Positions 7,800 through 19,320 of a stretch of DNA of 64,000 bases are shown here, in pieces (within the stretch, counting starts at the first letter, position 1; the number at the start of each line of letters is the position of its first letter). The position numbers were made by a program, and so were the translations under genes. The stretch is from Streptococcus oralis (GTDB lineage Bacteria > Bacillota > Bacilli > Lactobacillales > Streptococcaceae), in NCBI RefSeq assembly GCF_001578945.1, contig NZ_KQ969550.1:403101-467100 (forward strand), in the 5' to 3' direction. Under the pieces are notes generated by a model. It did no database searches. It was not told the origin of the DNA and saw only the letters and a list, made by a program, of their open reading frames with translations.

Positions 7800-9716
7800 C
7801 TAGAGTCCCTTCTTTTCTTGATTTTTAGAAATACTACGATTTTTACCTTCAAGATACACCATCAAAATAGAAATATCTGCTGGGTTTACCCCAGAGATCC
7901 GACTGGCTTGACCAATCGTTTCTGGGTTAATGAGTTTGAATTTCTGACGAGCCTCAGTCGCGATAGAATCAATATCATCCCAGTCAATATTGGCTGGAAT
8001 TCGTTTTTCTTCCATGCGTTTCATCTTGGCAACCTGATCCATAGCTTTGGAAATATAGCCTTCGTACTTGATTTCTGTTTCAATCAATTCGATAATCTTG
8101 TCATCCAGCTCCTCTGCAGCTGGCTCGATGAAGGCCACCACATCCTGGTAGGTCACTTCTGGACGGCGAAGGAATTCTTTGGCTGTCACCGCATCTGTCA
8201 ACGGCTTGAAGCCCATTTCCTCAACCTTGGCATTGGTTTCCTTGACTGGCTTGAGTTTGATACTGTCTAAACGCTTCATCTCATTGTCAAATTGATTTTT
8301 CTTGATTTCAAAGCGAGCCCAGCGTTCATCATCCACAAGTCCAATCTCGCGTCCCATCTCAGTCAAACGCATATCAGCATTGTCATGACGGAGGATGAGA
8401 CGGTATTCTGCACGACTGGTCAAGAGACGATAGGGTTCAATAGTTCCCTTGGTCACCAAGTCATCAATCATGACCCCGATGTAACCGTCGCTCCGCTTCA
8501 AGATCAACTCAGGCTTGCCTTGGATTTTTAGAGCCGCATTGATACCAGCGATAATCCCTTGACCAGCAGCTTCTTCGTAACCTGACGTTCCATTGGTCTG
8601 ACCAGCAGTGAACAGACCTGAGATTTTCTTGGTTTCCAGTGTCGCACGGAGTTGATGAGGAAGAACCATGTCGTACTCAATAGCATATCCTGTCCGCATC
8701 ATCTCAGCATTTTCCAGACCTTTAATGGAATGAACCAGCTCGCGCTGTACATCCTCAGGCAGACTGGTTGAAAGCCCTTGAACATAGACTTCCTCTGTAT
8801 TGCGCCCTTCCGGCTCAAGGAAGAGTTGGTGACGTTCCTTGTCCGCAAAGCGCACGATCTTGTCCTCAATCGACGGACAGTAACGAGGCCCCACTCCCTT
8901 GACCACACCTGTAAACATAGGTGCACGGTGGAGGTTGTTTTGGATAATCTCATGGCTGGTGCCGTTGGTATAGGTCAACCAACAAGGCACTTGGTTCTTG
9001 ACATAGTCCTCATCACGTGAAGTGTATGAGAAGTGATTAGGCGCTTCATCTCCTGGCTGAATCTCTGTCACATCGTAGTTGATAGAGGAAGCCTTGACGC
9101 GTGGAGGGGTTCCTGTCTTGAAACGACCGATTTCGAGGCCCAATTCCTTGAGGTTGTCAGCAAGGTTAATCGAAGCCAGACTGTGGTTAGGGCCAGACGA
9201 GTACTTGAGGTCTCCAATGATAATTTCCCCACGGAGGGCAGTCCCTGTGGTCACAATAACAGCCTTGGCAGCATACTCTTGATGGGTGGCTGTACGCACA
9301 CCGACAACCTTGCCATCTTCCACCAAAATCTCATCAATCATGGTTTGACGAAGGGTTAAATTTTCTTGATTTTCAACTGTCTTGCGCATTTCCTTAGAGT
9401 AAAGCTCCTTGTCAGCTTGCGCACGAAGGGCACGCACAGCTGGACCTTTCCCAGTGTTGAGCATCTTCATCTGGATGTAAGTCTTGTCAATATTCTTGGC
9501 CATTTCACCACCAAGGGCGTCCACTTCACGCACGACAATCCCCTTGGCAGAACCACCGATAGAAGGGTTACAAGGCATGAAAGCCAGCATTTCAATGTTG
9601 ATAGTCGCAAGCAAGACCTTACAACCCATACGGCTAGCTGCTAGGGATGCTTCTACCCCCGCGTGCCCCGCACCGATTACAATAATATCGTATTCTTCCG
9701 TAAAATTATAAGTCAT
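7800..9716 (-). CDS. mnmG: tRNA uridine-5-carboxymethylaminomethyl modification enzyme MnmG
   Basis: MnmG (GidA) is the FAD-binding partner of MnmE and installs the cmnm5 group on wobble U34. The 638-residue length is normal. The FAD-binding motif GAGHAGVEA is at residues 15-23, and [14 protein letters not shown] and the TGTALRGEI segment follow the family pattern. The C-terminal helical domain binds MnmE. Its start overlaps the end of the Nudix gene upstream by 11 bases. mnmA, which thiolates the same wobble base, lies two genes upstream on the same strand. Confidence 0.97.
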   Translation of the reverse strand: MTYNFTEEYDIIVIGAGHAGVEASLAASRMGCKVLLATINIEMLAFMPCNPSIGGSAKGIVVREVDALGGEMAKNIDKTYIQMKMLNTGKGPAVRALRAQADKELYSKEMRKTVENQENLTLRQTMIDEILVEDGKVVGVRTATHQEYAAKAVIVTTGTALRGEIIIGDLKYSSGPNHSLASINLADNLKELGLEIGRFKTGTPPRVKASSINYDVTEIQPGDEAPNHFSYTSRDEDYVKNQVPCWLTYTNGTSHEIIQNNLHRAPMFTGVVKGVGPRYCPSIEDKIVRFADKERHQLFLEPEGRNTEEVYVQGLSTSLPEDVQRELVHSIKGLENAEMMRTGYAIEYDMVLPHQLRATLETKKISGLFTAGQTNGTSGYEEAAGQGIIAGINAALKIQGKPELILKRSDGYIGVMIDDLVTKGTIEPYRLLTSRAEYRLILRHDNADMRLTEMGREIGLVDDERWARFEIKKNQFDNEMKRLDSIKLKPVKETNAKVEEMGFKPLTDAVTAKEFLRRPEVTYQDVVAFIEPAAEELDDKIIELIETEIKYEGYISKAMDQVAKMKRMEEKRIPANIDWDDIDSIATEARQKFKLINPETIGQASRISGVNPADISILMVYLEGKNRSISKNQEKKGL

Positions 9717-10137
9717 TTCTTAACCTTTCAAAAATTTCTCGCAAATAAGGAACTAACTTCTCCTCCTCTAGAGCTTGATCCATAGTAACCCATTTAAAGT
9801 GTGTATGCTCTTCAGGATCTAATCTGATAATTGGCTTCTCCCCAACCCACTCTGCTTTATAAACTAAGCGAGTAAAAACCGTATCCTTAGAGGTATCCAG
9901 TTGACTATCTTCGTGAAGAAGTTTGAGCGAACTGCTATCTAGCCTAACTCCCGCTTCTTCAATGCATTCTCTAAGAGCACCAGCTCGCGGAAGTTCACCC
10001 TTTTCAACCCCGCCACCAGGAATATCCCAGTAAGTTGGATAAACGTTGGGTTCTCCTCTTTTAATTTCCGAACGCTGAATGAGCAAATAATCACCACCAC
10101 TATGAATAAGTACATGGGCAATAAGCTTAACCATCAT
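9706..10137 (-). CDS. Nudix hydrolase
   Basis: This 143-residue protein has a complete Nudix box ([24 protein letters not shown], about residues 41-64) carrying the REXXEE metal-binding core as RECIEE. Nudix enzymes hydrolyse nucleoside diphosphates linked to another group; the substrate cannot be predicted here. The ribosome site AGGAGAG precedes two consecutive ATG codons. It overlaps mnmG by 11 bases, so the two are probably co-transcribed. Confidence 0.85.
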   Translation of the reverse strand: MMVKLIAHVLIHSGGDYLLIQRSEIKRGEPNVYPTYWDIPGGGVEKGELPRAGALRECIEEAGVRLDSSSLKLLHEDSQLDTSKDTVFTRLVYKAEWVGEKPIIRLDPEEHTHFKWVTMDQALEEEKLVPYLREIFERLRNDL

Positions 10138-10145
10138 TTTCTCTC

Positions 10146-10601
10146 CTATTCCTCAAGATGAATGTGTCTTAGTGGGCCGTCCCAATCTGGTAGGGCTGTT
10201 TTTAAAAAGGCTGGAACTAGCTGGATATTTTGGAGTTCATCCAAGTCAATCCACTCACAAGGCTGCATTTTTTCGTCTTCCTGCATGGTCAATGGAGCTT
10301 CTTCAAGCAAATTCACCCGGTAATGAAACTCGATGTTGTGATAGGAAACACCGTCTTGTTCAAAACGATTTTCAACCACAAAAGCTAGGTGTCCAGCTTG
10401 AGCTCGGATACCTAATTCTTCCCTCACTTCACGAACTACTGCGTCTTCCGTTCTTTCATTGACGTGAATCGCACCGCCAATAGTATAATACTTGCCCTTA
10501 TCTTTGGTGACTAAGAGCTTGCCATTTTGGAGAATCAAGGCTGTCGCCCGAACCCCAAAAACCGTATTTCCCACTTTTGTCCGAAAGTCTTGCTGAGTCA
10601 T
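10146..10601 (-). CDS. Nudix hydrolase
   Basis: This protein has 151 residues from the ATG at 10601, chosen because AAAGGA lies 8 bases upstream; the frame extends nine codons further without such support. The Nudix box (GGAIHVNERTEDAVVREVREELGI, about residues 43-66) has an intact REVREE core. It differs clearly from the neighbouring Nudix protein, so this is not a recent tandem duplication. The substrate is unknown; the WDGPLRHIHLEE C-terminus has no motif I recognise. Eight bases separate it from the next gene. Confidence 0.82.
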   Translation of the reverse strand: MTQQDFRTKVGNTVFGVRATALILQNGKLLVTKDKGKYYTIGGAIHVNERTEDAVVREVREELGIRAQAGHLAFVVENRFEQDGVSYHNIEFHYRVNLLEEAPLTMQEDEKMQPCEWIDLDELQNIQLVPAFLKTALPDWDGPLRHIHLEE

Positions 10602-10741
10602 TTTTGTCCTTTCCCTTAAACGACACAAAAACAGTCAAAACTCGTAAGGAGTGCAGGACAAAAAAGCCTGCAACATCCATGAGCTTTGACCATCATTTCT
10701 ATTGCTTTTATTATTGTAGCAAATTAAGAAAATTTGTCAAT

Positions 10742-12159
<1,418 letters not shown>

Positions 12160-12165
<6 letters not shown>

Positions 12166-12188
12166 ACACGCTTGGTTGGAGAAGACAA
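12160..12188 (-). promoter_or_regulatory. mnmA promoter
   Basis: TTGTCT (12183-12188), 17 bases, then TATAAT (12160-12165). The -35 overlaps the foot of the argH terminator. Confidence 0.6.
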
Positions 12189-12225
12189 GAAAGAGGCTGA
12201 TAAATCATCTCAACCTCTCTTCCTT
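12187..12225 (-). terminator. Terminator after argH
   Basis: AAGAGAGGTTGAGAT pairs, with G-U and mismatch positions, with ATCAGCCTCTTTCTT around a short GATTT loop. It lies 15 bases after the argH stop. Confidence 0.65.
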
Positions 12226-12239
12226 ACTTTGCAAACGAA

Positions 12240-13631
12240 TCAATTTTCCCCTTTAAGTTCTTTCTTCGCTTGTTCTATCTGGCATTTCACTTGCTCAAAG
12301 CCGGTTCCTCCTAAGGAATTCCGTCTCTGAACAGCGGTTTCTGGGCGCAAGTAGATATAAATATCCTCTTCAATCAAGGGATGGTAGACTTGCAACTCCT
12401 CCAAATCCCAATCTTGGATATTTTTACCATTCTTGATAGAGTCTAGAACCAATTTCCCTACTATTTCATGCGCTTCTCTAAAGGGGAGGCCTTTTTCTGC
12501 CAAATAATCTGCCAGTTCGGTCGCATTCGAAAAATCATTCTCTGTGGATTGCTGCATTTTGGGCTTATTAACCTGCATGCTCAATAGCATACCTGCCAAC
12601 ACATCCAGAGAATTTAAAATCGTTTCTACTGTATCAAACAGGCCTTCCTTGTCCTCTTGCAAATCCTTATTATAGGCCAGAGGCAAAGACTTCATGACAG
12701 TCAATAGCCCCAGTAAGTGCCCGTAAACTCGTCCTGCCTTCCCTCGAATCAATTCGGCCATATCAGGATTTTTCTTCTGGGGCATGATAGACGAACCCGT
12801 TGAAAAGCTATCAGACAAGCTAATGTACTGATACTCAAAACTGCACCAATTGATGATTTCCTCACAAAAACGACTCATATGCATCATCAACATGCTGGCA
12901 TTTGACAGAAATTCTAAGATAAAATCACGGTCACTCACTGCGTCCAAGGAATTGGTATAGGGTTGTTGGAAACCCAGTAAATCACTCGATAATTGACGAT
13001 CGATTGGAAAAGTTGTCCCCGCCAAGGCAGCCGCACCCAGTGGAGATAGGTCCGTATGTTTTAGGTTAAATGCGAATCGTTCGCTGTCCCTTTGGAACAT
13101 ATTATAATAAGCCATGAGATGGTGGGCAAAACTAATCGGTTGGGCGTGCTGTAAATGGGTATAGCCTGGCATGATGGTTTCCACATGTTTTTCAGCCAAA
13201 TCCAGCAAAACACTGTTCAGATTTGCCAACTTATCCAAGACATGCCCAAGTTGCTCCTTTAGATATAAGTGCATATCCGTTGCGACTTGGTCATTCCGAG
13301 AACGAGCCGTGTGTAATTTCCCAGCCAGAGGACCGATTTTCTCTGTCAGCAACACTTCCATATTCATATGAATATCTTCATTTGCAATATCAAAATGAAG
13401 CTCTCCTGCCTCTAAATCTCGCAACAAAGCTTTCAGACCATCTTGGATCTGCTCTGCCTCTTCCAAGCTTAAAATGCCAGTCTGTCCTAGCATTTGAACA
13501 TGAGCTAAGGAACCCATCAAATCAAATTTTGCCAGCTGGTGGTCAAAGGAAATACTTGCACCGAACTGTTCTACCCACTCTTCCACAGTGCCTTCAAATC
13601 GACCACCCCATAATTTTGTATTTTTCGACAT
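12240..13631 (-). CDS. argH: Argininosuccinate lyase
   Basis: ArgH splits argininosuccinate into arginine and fumarate, the last step of arginine synthesis. The 463-residue length is normal. The fumarase/ASL signature [12 protein letters not shown] is at about residues 280-291, and TARSRNDQ is also present. It lies 27 bases after argG in the same operon. With no other arg biosynthesis genes here, the pair would convert citrulline to arginine. Confidence 0.97.
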   Translation of the reverse strand: MSKNTKLWGGRFEGTVEEWVEQFGASISFDHQLAKFDLMGSLAHVQMLGQTGILSLEEAEQIQDGLKALLRDLEAGELHFDIANEDIHMNMEVLLTEKIGPLAGKLHTARSRNDQVATDMHLYLKEQLGHVLDKLANLNSVLLDLAEKHVETIMPGYTHLQHAQPISFAHHLMAYYNMFQRDSERFAFNLKHTDLSPLGAAALAGTTFPIDRQLSSDLLGFQQPYTNSLDAVSDRDFILEFLSNASMLMMHMSRFCEEIINWCSFEYQYISLSDSFSTGSSIMPQKKNPDMAELIRGKAGRVYGHLLGLLTVMKSLPLAYNKDLQEDKEGLFDTVETILNSLDVLAGMLLSMQVNKPKMQQSTENDFSNATELADYLAEKGLPFREAHEIVGKLVLDSIKNGKNIQDWDLEELQVYHPLIEEDIYIYLRPETAVQRRNSLGGTGFEQVKCQIEQAKKELKGEN

Positions 13632-13658
13632 ATCCTGTCGTCCCTTTCTATCGCGTCA

Positions 13659-14855
13659 CTACTCAACATTTTTCTGAACTTCTGAATAAACCTTAGTCGG
13701 AAGCCCCCAAAGCTTGATAAATCCAACAGCCGCATCTTGGTCAAAAGTATCCGCACTGGTATAAGTCGCCAAATTTTCATCGTAAAGAGAATTTGGGGAT
13801 TTCCGAGCCACTACCTGAGCATTCCCCTTATAAAGTTTAACTTTTGCAGTTCCATTGACAACTTTCTGTGTCTCCTTAATATAGGCAATCAAAGCCTGAG
13901 TTGCTGGGCTAAACCACAAGGCATTATAGATGAGATTGGACAACTCATTTTCGATAATGAGTTTGAAATGAGCCACTTCTCTCACAAGAGTCAAGTCTTC
14001 AATCTCCTTATGAGCTGCCAATAGAGTCACAGCACCTGGGCACTCATAAATCTCTCTTGACTTAATACCGACTAGGCGATTTTCCACATGGTCAATACGA
14101 CCAACACCGTGTTTGCCTGCAATTTCATTGAGCTTTTGAATCAAAGCCGACACTTTCATCTTCTCACCATTGAGGGAGATGGGCACCCCGCAGCTAAACT
14201 CAATGTCAATAAATTCTGGACTGTCTGGTGCCTCTTCTGGCGAAGACGTGATTCCAAATGCTTCTTCTGGTGCTTGGTTCCAAGGGTTTTCCAAAACACC
14301 ACATTCATTTGCACGTCCCCAAAGATTTTGATCGACAGAGTAAGGATTGTCAAGATCGGCAGGAACTGGGACGCCGTTTTCTTTGGCATATTGGATTTCT
14401 TCTTCACGAGACCATTTCCACTCACGAACAGGCGCAACTACCTTTAGATTGGGATCCAAAGCTGCAATAGAGACTTCAAACCGAACTTGGTCGTTTCCCT
14501 TGCCTGTACAACCATGGGCAATTGTGGTTGCCCCCGTCTGATGAGCTATTTCAACGAGTTTTTTTGAAATAAGAGGGCGACTCAGAGCAGATACCAAGGG
14601 GTACTTTTGTTCATAGTAGGCATGAGCTTGAAGGGCCACTAAAACATAGTCATTAGCAAATTCTTCCTTAACATCAATGACATAAGACTCAACAGCCCCA
14701 ACCTTGAGAGCTTTATCATGGATGAACTCCAAATCTTTTCCTTCACCCACATCCATACAAACAGCGATCACATCATAGTCTTTTTTTAACCATGTAATAG
14801 CAACTGATGTATCCAATCCACCTGAATAGGCTAAAATGACTTTTTCCTTACTCAT
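13659..14855 (-). CDS. argG: Argininosuccinate synthase
   Basis: ArgG joins citrulline and aspartate using ATP. The 398-residue length is normal. The N-terminal ATP motif AYSGGLDTS and the [14 protein letters not shown] segment are characteristic. The gene starts 15 bases after the binding-protein gene and is followed by argH, giving a three-gene operon. Expression is probably set by the ArgR-like palindrome at 15711. Confidence 0.97.
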   Translation of the reverse strand: MSKEKVILAYSGGLDTSVAITWLKKDYDVIAVCMDVGEGKDLEFIHDKALKVGAVESYVIDVKEEFANDYVLVALQAHAYYEQKYPLVSALSRPLISKKLVEIAHQTGATTIAHGCTGKGNDQVRFEVSIAALDPNLKVVAPVREWKWSREEEIQYAKENGVPVPADLDNPYSVDQNLWGRANECGVLENPWNQAPEEAFGITSSPEEAPDSPEFIDIEFSCGVPISLNGEKMKVSALIQKLNEIAGKHGVGRIDHVENRLVGIKSREIYECPGAVTLLAAHKEIEDLTLVREVAHFKLIIENELSNLIYNALWFSPATQALIAYIKETQKVVNGTAKVKLYKGNAQVVARKSPNSLYDENLATYTSADTFDQDAAVGFIKLWGLPTKVYSEVQKNVE

Positions 14856-14870
14856 TTCTCATCCTTCTTT

Positions 14871-15677
14871 CTATTTTTCGATAGAGGCTTTAAAAGCATC
14901 ATCAATCAATTTGCCCAACTCCCCAGAATCCTTCAGCTTCTGGATGGTTTTGTCAACCGCATCTTTCAATTCTTTACTATCTTTTTTCATCGCAACAGCG
15001 TAGGAATCTTCTTTATCATTATCAACATCAAACTCAGCGATGGCTAGGTCTGGATTATTCTCTACATATCCTTTAGCCACTGGTTCTTCAAAGATAACCG
15101 CATCCAGTTGCCCTGATTTCAAATCTGTTATCAAATTTCCATTTTTAGGAAGTGAAACGAGAGAAGAATCCTGCAAGGTTTCTTTGGCCAGAGTTTCCTG
15201 GATAGAACCCTTCTGCGCTCCAACCTTTTTCTGAGCCAAATCCTTCACTGATTGGTAATTCGTTAATTCAGATTTTCTTACGATAATCTTATTTTTCGAA
15301 GTGTAGTAGGGAATTGAAAAATCGTAAACTTGACTTCTCTCCTCCGTTTTAGAAACACCTGATATGGCGAGATCGGCCTTGCCTGAATCAAGACTAGCCA
15401 GTACATTGTCAAAGCTCATTGGAGAGAACTCCACTTCCACACCTAGTTCCTTTGCGATGGCTTTGGCTAGTTCAACATCTGAACCTACAATCTGATTTTT
15501 TCCATCGACCAATTTCTGGTATTCAAATGGAGCAAACTCTGGATTTAGGGCTACTACCAATTTTCCTTTAGCCTTAATGGCTTCAACACCTTGGGATTGA
15601 GTGCTACTACAAGCAAATAACAAGGGAAACATAAGCAAACCAAACATCGTCATCAGCACCTTCTTCACTTTATTCAT
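14871..15677 (-). CDS. Amino-acid ABC transporter substrate-binding lipoprotein
   Basis: This 268-residue family 3 solute-binding protein is a lipoprotein. The signal peptide MNKVKKVLMTMFGLLMFPLL is followed by a lipobox, LFAC, with the modified Cys at residue 23. The mature part has the usual polar amino acid-binding pattern (VALNPEFAPFEY near the start, ADLAISGVSKTEERS in the middle). ATG 15677 is chosen because GAGGAGG precedes it. Being first in an operon with argG and argH suggests a ligand such as arginine or citrulline. No permease or ATPase genes are adjacent, so it must use a transporter encoded elsewhere. Confidence 0.88.
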   Translation of the reverse strand: MNKVKKVLMTMFGLLMFPLLFACSSTQSQGVEAIKAKGKLVVALNPEFAPFEYQKLVDGKNQIVGSDVELAKAIAKELGVEVEFSPMSFDNVLASLDSGKADLAISGVSKTEERSQVYDFSIPYYTSKNKIIVRKSELTNYQSVKDLAQKKVGAQKGSIQETLAKETLQDSSLVSLPKNGNLITDLKSGQLDAVIFEEPVAKGYVENNPDLAIAEFDVDNDKEDSYAVAMKKDSKELKDAVDKTIQKLKDSGELGKLIDDAFKASIEK

Positions 15678-15710
15678 AGAAAACCTCCTCTTATTTTTAT
15701 ACTTTTGAAT

Positions 15711-15746
15711 TGTATAAATAATACACTTCTCAAAAACATTTGTCAA
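15711..15746 (-). promoter_or_regulatory. Promoter with ArgR-like palindrome for the binding protein-argGH operon
   Basis: A perfect TTGACA (15741-15746) and TATTAT (15718-15723) are spaced by 17 bases. The palindrome TGTATAAATAATACA (15711-15725) covers the -10 and resembles an ARG box, so ArgR/AhrC repression is likely. Confidence 0.65.
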
Positions 15747-15783
15747 GTCAAAACTGAATTTTATTTCATTTCAATTAAAAAAA

Positions 15784-15819
15784 GCTTAGGAATGTTACAT
15801 AAAAATGTTACTCCTAAGC
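15784..15819 (-). terminator. Terminator of the lactococcin 972-type operon
   Basis: The arms GCTTAGGA (15784-15791) and TCCTAAGC (15812-15819) form a stem, followed by a run of T on the minus strand (15777-15783). Confidence 0.7.
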
Positions 15820-15908
15820 GTATTTATGCTATTCATTTTTTGGAAAAATATAATCACCCTATTAAATGTCAGACGACAGAGAGGTAAACGAACTCCCCTC
15901 ATTCTCTT

Positions 15909-16538
15909 TCACAATTCAATGACTCGATGGCATTGTTGAGCTACATAGGCATCGTGGGTAACGATAATGACCGTTTTCCCTTCCTTGTTCATATCTAAGA
16001 GAAAGTTTAAAACCAAATCTCGATTTTCAGGATCTAGAGAACCGGTTGGTTCATCTGCTAAAAGGAGCTGACTGGGTTTTAAAATGGCTCTAGCAACTGC
16101 GATTCGCTGCTGTTCCCCTCCAGATAACTCTGAAACCTTCTGATGTAGAGTTGATGGCAACCCCACTCTCTCTAAAATTTCTTCTATCTTTTTGACTTTG
16201 TCCTTCTTGGACAATTTCACATACTTCAGAGCAAGCATGAGATTATACTCTACCGTTTCATTGTCAATCAGAGCAAAATTTTGAAATAGATAAGAGATAT
16301 GTTCGCGGATAATCGCTTGCGACTTAACAGAATTGACAGGTACATTTTGCTGACCAAAAATTTCATAACGTCCACTGTAATCGCCATCTATCAAACCCAA
16401 GAGATTTAACAAGGTTGACTTGCCACTACCACTCTTTCCAACTATCGCAACTAAATCCCCTTGGTTAATCTTTAGAGATAAGTTCTCCAAAATAACTTTT
16501 TTCCCAATGGTTTTCGTAACATTTTCCAACTTTATCAT
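15909..16538 (-). CDS. Bacteriocin-associated ABC transporter ATP-binding protein
   Basis: This 209-residue ATPase has Walker A GKSGSGKST (about residues 34-42), signature LSGGEQQR, Walker B LLLADEPTGSLD and switch VTHD. It resembles MacB/LolD-type ATPases that work with FtsX-like permeases. Its start overlaps the end of the membrane protein gene by 4 bases. With that protein it should form the export or self-protection transporter of the lactococcin 972-type bacteriocin. It is last in the operon, before a terminator. Confidence 0.88.
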   Translation of the reverse strand: MIKLENVTKTIGKKVILENLSLKINQGDLVAIVGKSGSGKSTLLNLLGLIDGDYSGRYEIFGQQNVPVNSVKSQAIIREHISYLFQNFALIDNETVEYNLMLALKYVKLSKKDKVKKIEEILERVGLPSTLHQKVSELSGGEQQRIAVARAILKPSQLLLADEPTGSLDPENRDLVLNFLLDMNKEGKTVIIVTHDAYVAQQCHRVIEL

Positions 16539-18643
16539 AAGATGTCCCCTTTCAATAACTGCGCTACATTTCGTTTTTCCATCTTAGAACCCAAGAAAAG
16601 TACAAACAGAATATCTAGGCATGTAAATCCTGCGAAAAGCAAGAGTGGAAAAAGAGCGTGGGCAAAGAATAACAAAACCATAAAAGGAAGGCTATAAACG
16701 GCTAATAGGAGACCCAGCAAGGAACGATACCGATCTATCAATTTCCAGCCCATAAACTTCTTGGTAATAATATCTGTTCGCTTCAACAAGAAAGTTGTTA
16801 CTAGTAAGAAGTAAGAAATCATCATGCTAAGGAGACCAAACAAAGCAAAGAGTAGGTTAAAATTCCGAACAGCATCTCGATAAGAATCTACTTTCTCTTG
16901 TTGAATAGCTTGAATAGATGAAAATTTTAAATAATTTCCATCTGACAATTTCTCAACTAACGCTGTCACCTCTTTTTGATGTTGAGCCGTATTTTCGATT
17001 TTAATCGGGTTATTTAAACCTGTTGTTGACAGGGAGGCTTTTTCATCCCACATCATATCGGAATCATTGACCAAGCTAATAATTGGATTGTAGAGATTTT
17101 CCTTTCGCTTATCATTATATGGAAAGAACGACCAATCTCCTTCATAATAGGCAATCTCGACATCCATCTCCTCTATCGTTCGTTTTTGCTGCTCTTCATA
17201 CTTCATCGAAAGATAGGCAATTAATTTCCCCAAGAGCTGATTTTTATCTTCTTCACCTTTCGTACTTGCTGGCATCAAAATAACTTTTTTAGTGCCGGTA
17301 TCTGGTAGCTTGAATCCCTTGCTCTTTAGGAAATTGCTATTAGCATAGTAAACATCCACCGTATCTGTTAACTGATATTGCTGAATCTGTTCTGATTTGA
17401 CAAAATTTTTTACAGGAAGACTGCTACTTTGCACATAGCCCGCCTGCGTTTTTTCTACCAAATCCTGATAAAATCGATAGAAATAATCCACTGCTTGCCC
17501 TGAGCCTGCCAACTGCTCTTGCCACAGGTTATCATTGAGTTGGAAGGTTTCTAAGGTCAGATAATTTCCTTGACTGATCCACTGTTTCTGATAATCCAAC
17601 TCTTTGTTTTCTTGCTCCAAACTTTTTCCCACCCCAATCAGTAAAACCGTCAATAAAATGGTGGTTCCAATTTTCATCAAATAATTAAATATCAAACCCA
17701 ATTTGAAAGATGAAAAACCTTTCAGCAGAGAGCTGATTGTCATTTTTTGGATTAAGAGATAGGTCAACCAACTGATAAAGAGATAAAGTTGCAAAAGCAA
17801 AAAATGCGACAACCATAACATAGGGAATAAATCTTTTGGCTTGTAATCAAGCAAGAAACACACGCCTAGATTGATCACAAGCGCCCCACCTAGGAGGAGG
17901 TAGAGGTTGCCTTTTACAACATCAGCTAAAACAGCCCTATCTTGAAAACCAAGTAATTTTTGTACCCCAACTCTTTTCATCCCCATCATCGGTTGATACA
18001 CTGTTACTAATACAAGCAACAAAATAGCCAAGACAAAAATAATAGCAGATAAAAGCAAATCTCGATTTATGACTTCCACTGCACTTTTGTAGGTCGGCTC
18101 TAACAAGGTAGTCTGGTCTATCTTGAAAAAATCGCTCCATTTCTGTACAATCCTATCCTTGTCTATCTCTTGTGTAGAAGTTATCGTATAGCGACCATTT
18201 AAACTACGAGATGTATCCTTGATATAGGTTTGAAAAGTCATAAGCTGAATAGGCTTGGCTTTTAGAAAAGTCGGAATCGTACCAAGTTTATTGGAATTTT
18301 CTTTATTACTGTAAACTCCCTCACCATCTGTGGTAAAATCAAGAGAAGAAATCCCAAACTCTTGGTAGGGGAAGGTATCTTTATCAAAAACACCAGACTT
18401 GACCACCTCATCACCACTGTCTGTTTTGATGATGGAGACTTTATACTCCTTTGATACATCCTCAAAAAATCGAAGAACAGATGCTGCAGGTTCATTAACA
18501 TCTTTCAAATATACATCCAAAGAAGCCGTTGTCTTTCCCATTTCCTGAATCCGAACCACTTCTCGTGTGTAGTTTACATTAAAAACAAAAAAAGTGGTGC
18601 AGAGAAGCAGTAGTAACATACAGAAATTACTGATTTTTTTCAT
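16535..18643 (-). CDS. Bacteriocin-associated integral membrane protein (DUF1430 type)
   Basis: This 702-residue protein has one N-terminal membrane helix, an extracellular domain (about residues 30-185), a group of helices (about 195-365), a second extracellular domain and three C-terminal helices (about 585-690). This FtsX/MacB-like layout is standard for the membrane partner found with lactococcin 972-family bacteriocins. ATG 18643 is chosen because TGGAGG lies 7 bases upstream. The role is presumed to be export or immunity and is not settled for the family. Confidence 0.82.
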   Translation of the reverse strand: MKKISNFCMLLLLLCTTFFVFNVNYTREVVRIQEMGKTTASLDVYLKDVNEPAASVLRFFEDVSKEYKVSIIKTDSGDEVVKSGVFDKDTFPYQEFGISSLDFTTDGEGVYSNKENSNKLGTIPTFLKAKPIQLMTFQTYIKDTSRSLNGRYTITSTQEIDKDRIVQKWSDFFKIDQTTLLEPTYKSAVEVINRDLLLSAIIFVLAILLLVLVTVYQPMMGMKRVGVQKLLGFQDRAVLADVVKGNLYLLLGGALVINLGVCFLLDYKPKDLFPMLWLSHFLLLQLYLFISWLTYLLIQKMTISSLLKGFSSFKLGLIFNYLMKIGTTILLTVLLIGVGKSLEQENKELDYQKQWISQGNYLTLETFQLNDNLWQEQLAGSGQAVDYFYRFYQDLVEKTQAGYVQSSSLPVKNFVKSEQIQQYQLTDTVDVYYANSNFLKSKGFKLPDTGTKKVILMPASTKGEEDKNQLLGKLIAYLSMKYEEQQKRTIEEMDVEIAYYEGDWSFFPYNDKRKENLYNPIISLVNDSDMMWDEKASLSTTGLNNPIKIENTAQHQKEVTALVEKLSDGNYLKFSSIQAIQQEKVDSYRDAVRNFNLLFALFGLLSMMISYFLLVTTFLLKRTDIITKKFMGWKLIDRYRSLLGLLLAVYSLPFMVLLFFAHALFPLLLFAGFTCLDILFVLFLGSKMEKRNVAQLLKGDIL

Positions 18644-18697
18644 AAAAGTACCTCCACTAAAGTTCTCCCTCTCCAAATAGGAGAGGGAAAATTCCAC

Positions 18698-19036
18698 TTA
18701 AAATCCATAGAAATATTCTAATCCTGTTGGCGGAATTTTAGTAAGGGAAGCTTGAGCCCAAACCTCAGGAGCTTCACGATCCTTAGAGATTCTACCACCA
18801 TGTCGGACTGTTGCTGTATGAGATCGAGTAGAATGTAAATAATCAGAATATCCAAAAGTTCCTGTCCAACCTACTCCATAATTCCATTGACCACCATCTA
18901 CCCATACTGCTAAAGCATTTGTAGTAGCAAGTAAATCACATGCCATTACGATTGCTACACCAATTTTTACTAATTTTTTCTTTTCCTCACATCTTATATC
19001 TTTAGCTGTTTCACAGAAACAGATGAATTGATTCAT
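18698..19036 (-). CDS. Lactococcin 972-family bacteriocin precursor
   Basis: The C-terminal 68 residues match lactococcin 972: they begin VWVDGGQWNYGVGW, contain SDYLHSTRSHTATV and end with WAQASL...YFYGF. Lactococcin 972 binds lipid II and blocks septum formation. The secretion signal LVKIGVAIVMACDLLA-TTNALA lies just before. The start is uncertain: family members usually begin close to a KKK stretch, but no ATG, GTG or TTG with a ribosome site is present there. The first in-frame ATG (19036) adds about 20 unusual residues (MNQFICFCETAKDIRC). An Asp also interrupts the usually smooth hydrophobic core. It may be poorly expressed or need coupled translation. Confidence 0.72.
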   Translation of the reverse strand: MNQFICFCETAKDIRCEEKKKLVKIGVAIVMACDLLATTNALAVWVDGGQWNYGVGWTGTFGYSDYLHSTRSHTATVRHGGRISKDREAPEVWAQASLTKIPPTGLEYFYGF

Positions 19037-19092
19037 TTGTAAACATTGAAGTCCATTGGACTCCCCTTCCTTTCTTTTACTTAATCAAAATT

Positions 19093-19170
19093 TTATAAGA
19101 ACCATCCCCAAGGGAAGAAAAGAGCCATCAATAACATAAATGACAACAGACGATATACTTTTTTATACAT
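19093..19170 (-). CDS. Short hydrophobic peptide with C-terminal Trp-Gly-Trp, candidate pheromone
   Basis: This 25-codon gene starts MYKKVYRLLSF and ends FFPWGWFL. The ribosome site AAGGGGG lies 6 bases before the ATG. Basic N-terminus, hydrophobic core and a C-terminal WxW motif resemble precursors of Rgg-sensed pheromones. From memory, the pneumococcal RtgS pheromone has a Trp-X-Trp motif and ComS-type peptides a Trp-Trp. It heads the bacteriocin operon and faces an Rgg-like regulator gene. The processed active form is probably the C-terminal 6-9 residues; this is inference. Confidence 0.68.
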   Translation of the reverse strand: MYKKVYRLLSFMLLMALFFPWGWFL

Positions 19171-19200
19171 TTGATACCCCCTTAGTACTTCATCATCTTT

Positions 19201-19229
19201 ATTATAAAATACAATATACCTTGTCGTAA
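19201..19229 (-). promoter_or_regulatory. Promoter of the WGW peptide/bacteriocin operon
   Basis: TATAAT at 19201-19206 lies about 30 bases before the peptide ATG. The -35 position (19224-19229, TTACGA) is weak and lies 3 bases from a 19-base motif that is repeated before the rgg-like gene. Confidence 0.5.
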
Positions 19230-19232
19230 AAT

Positions 19233-19253
19233 TTGTTAACCTTTTTCACAAAT
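19233..19253. promoter_or_regulatory. Putative operator copy 1 of the Rgg-like regulator
   Basis: The motif GTTAACYTTTTTCACAAAT occurs here just upstream of the operon promoter and again at 19321-19341. Over 21 bases the two copies differ at one position. Binding by the regulator at 19354 is inferred. Confidence 0.5.
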
Positions 19254-19320
19254 TTATTTTAGATTTCTTTTTTACTTTTTATATTACTATGATACAATAT
19301 TTTTAATAGAATTCAATTTA

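Noticed and set aside
7713-8270. 185-codon plus-strand reading frame
   Set aside because: It runs from the BOX element into the antisense of mnmG and has no family pattern.
13223-13696. 157-codon plus-strand reading frame
   Set aside because: It is antisense to argH and has no ribosome site.
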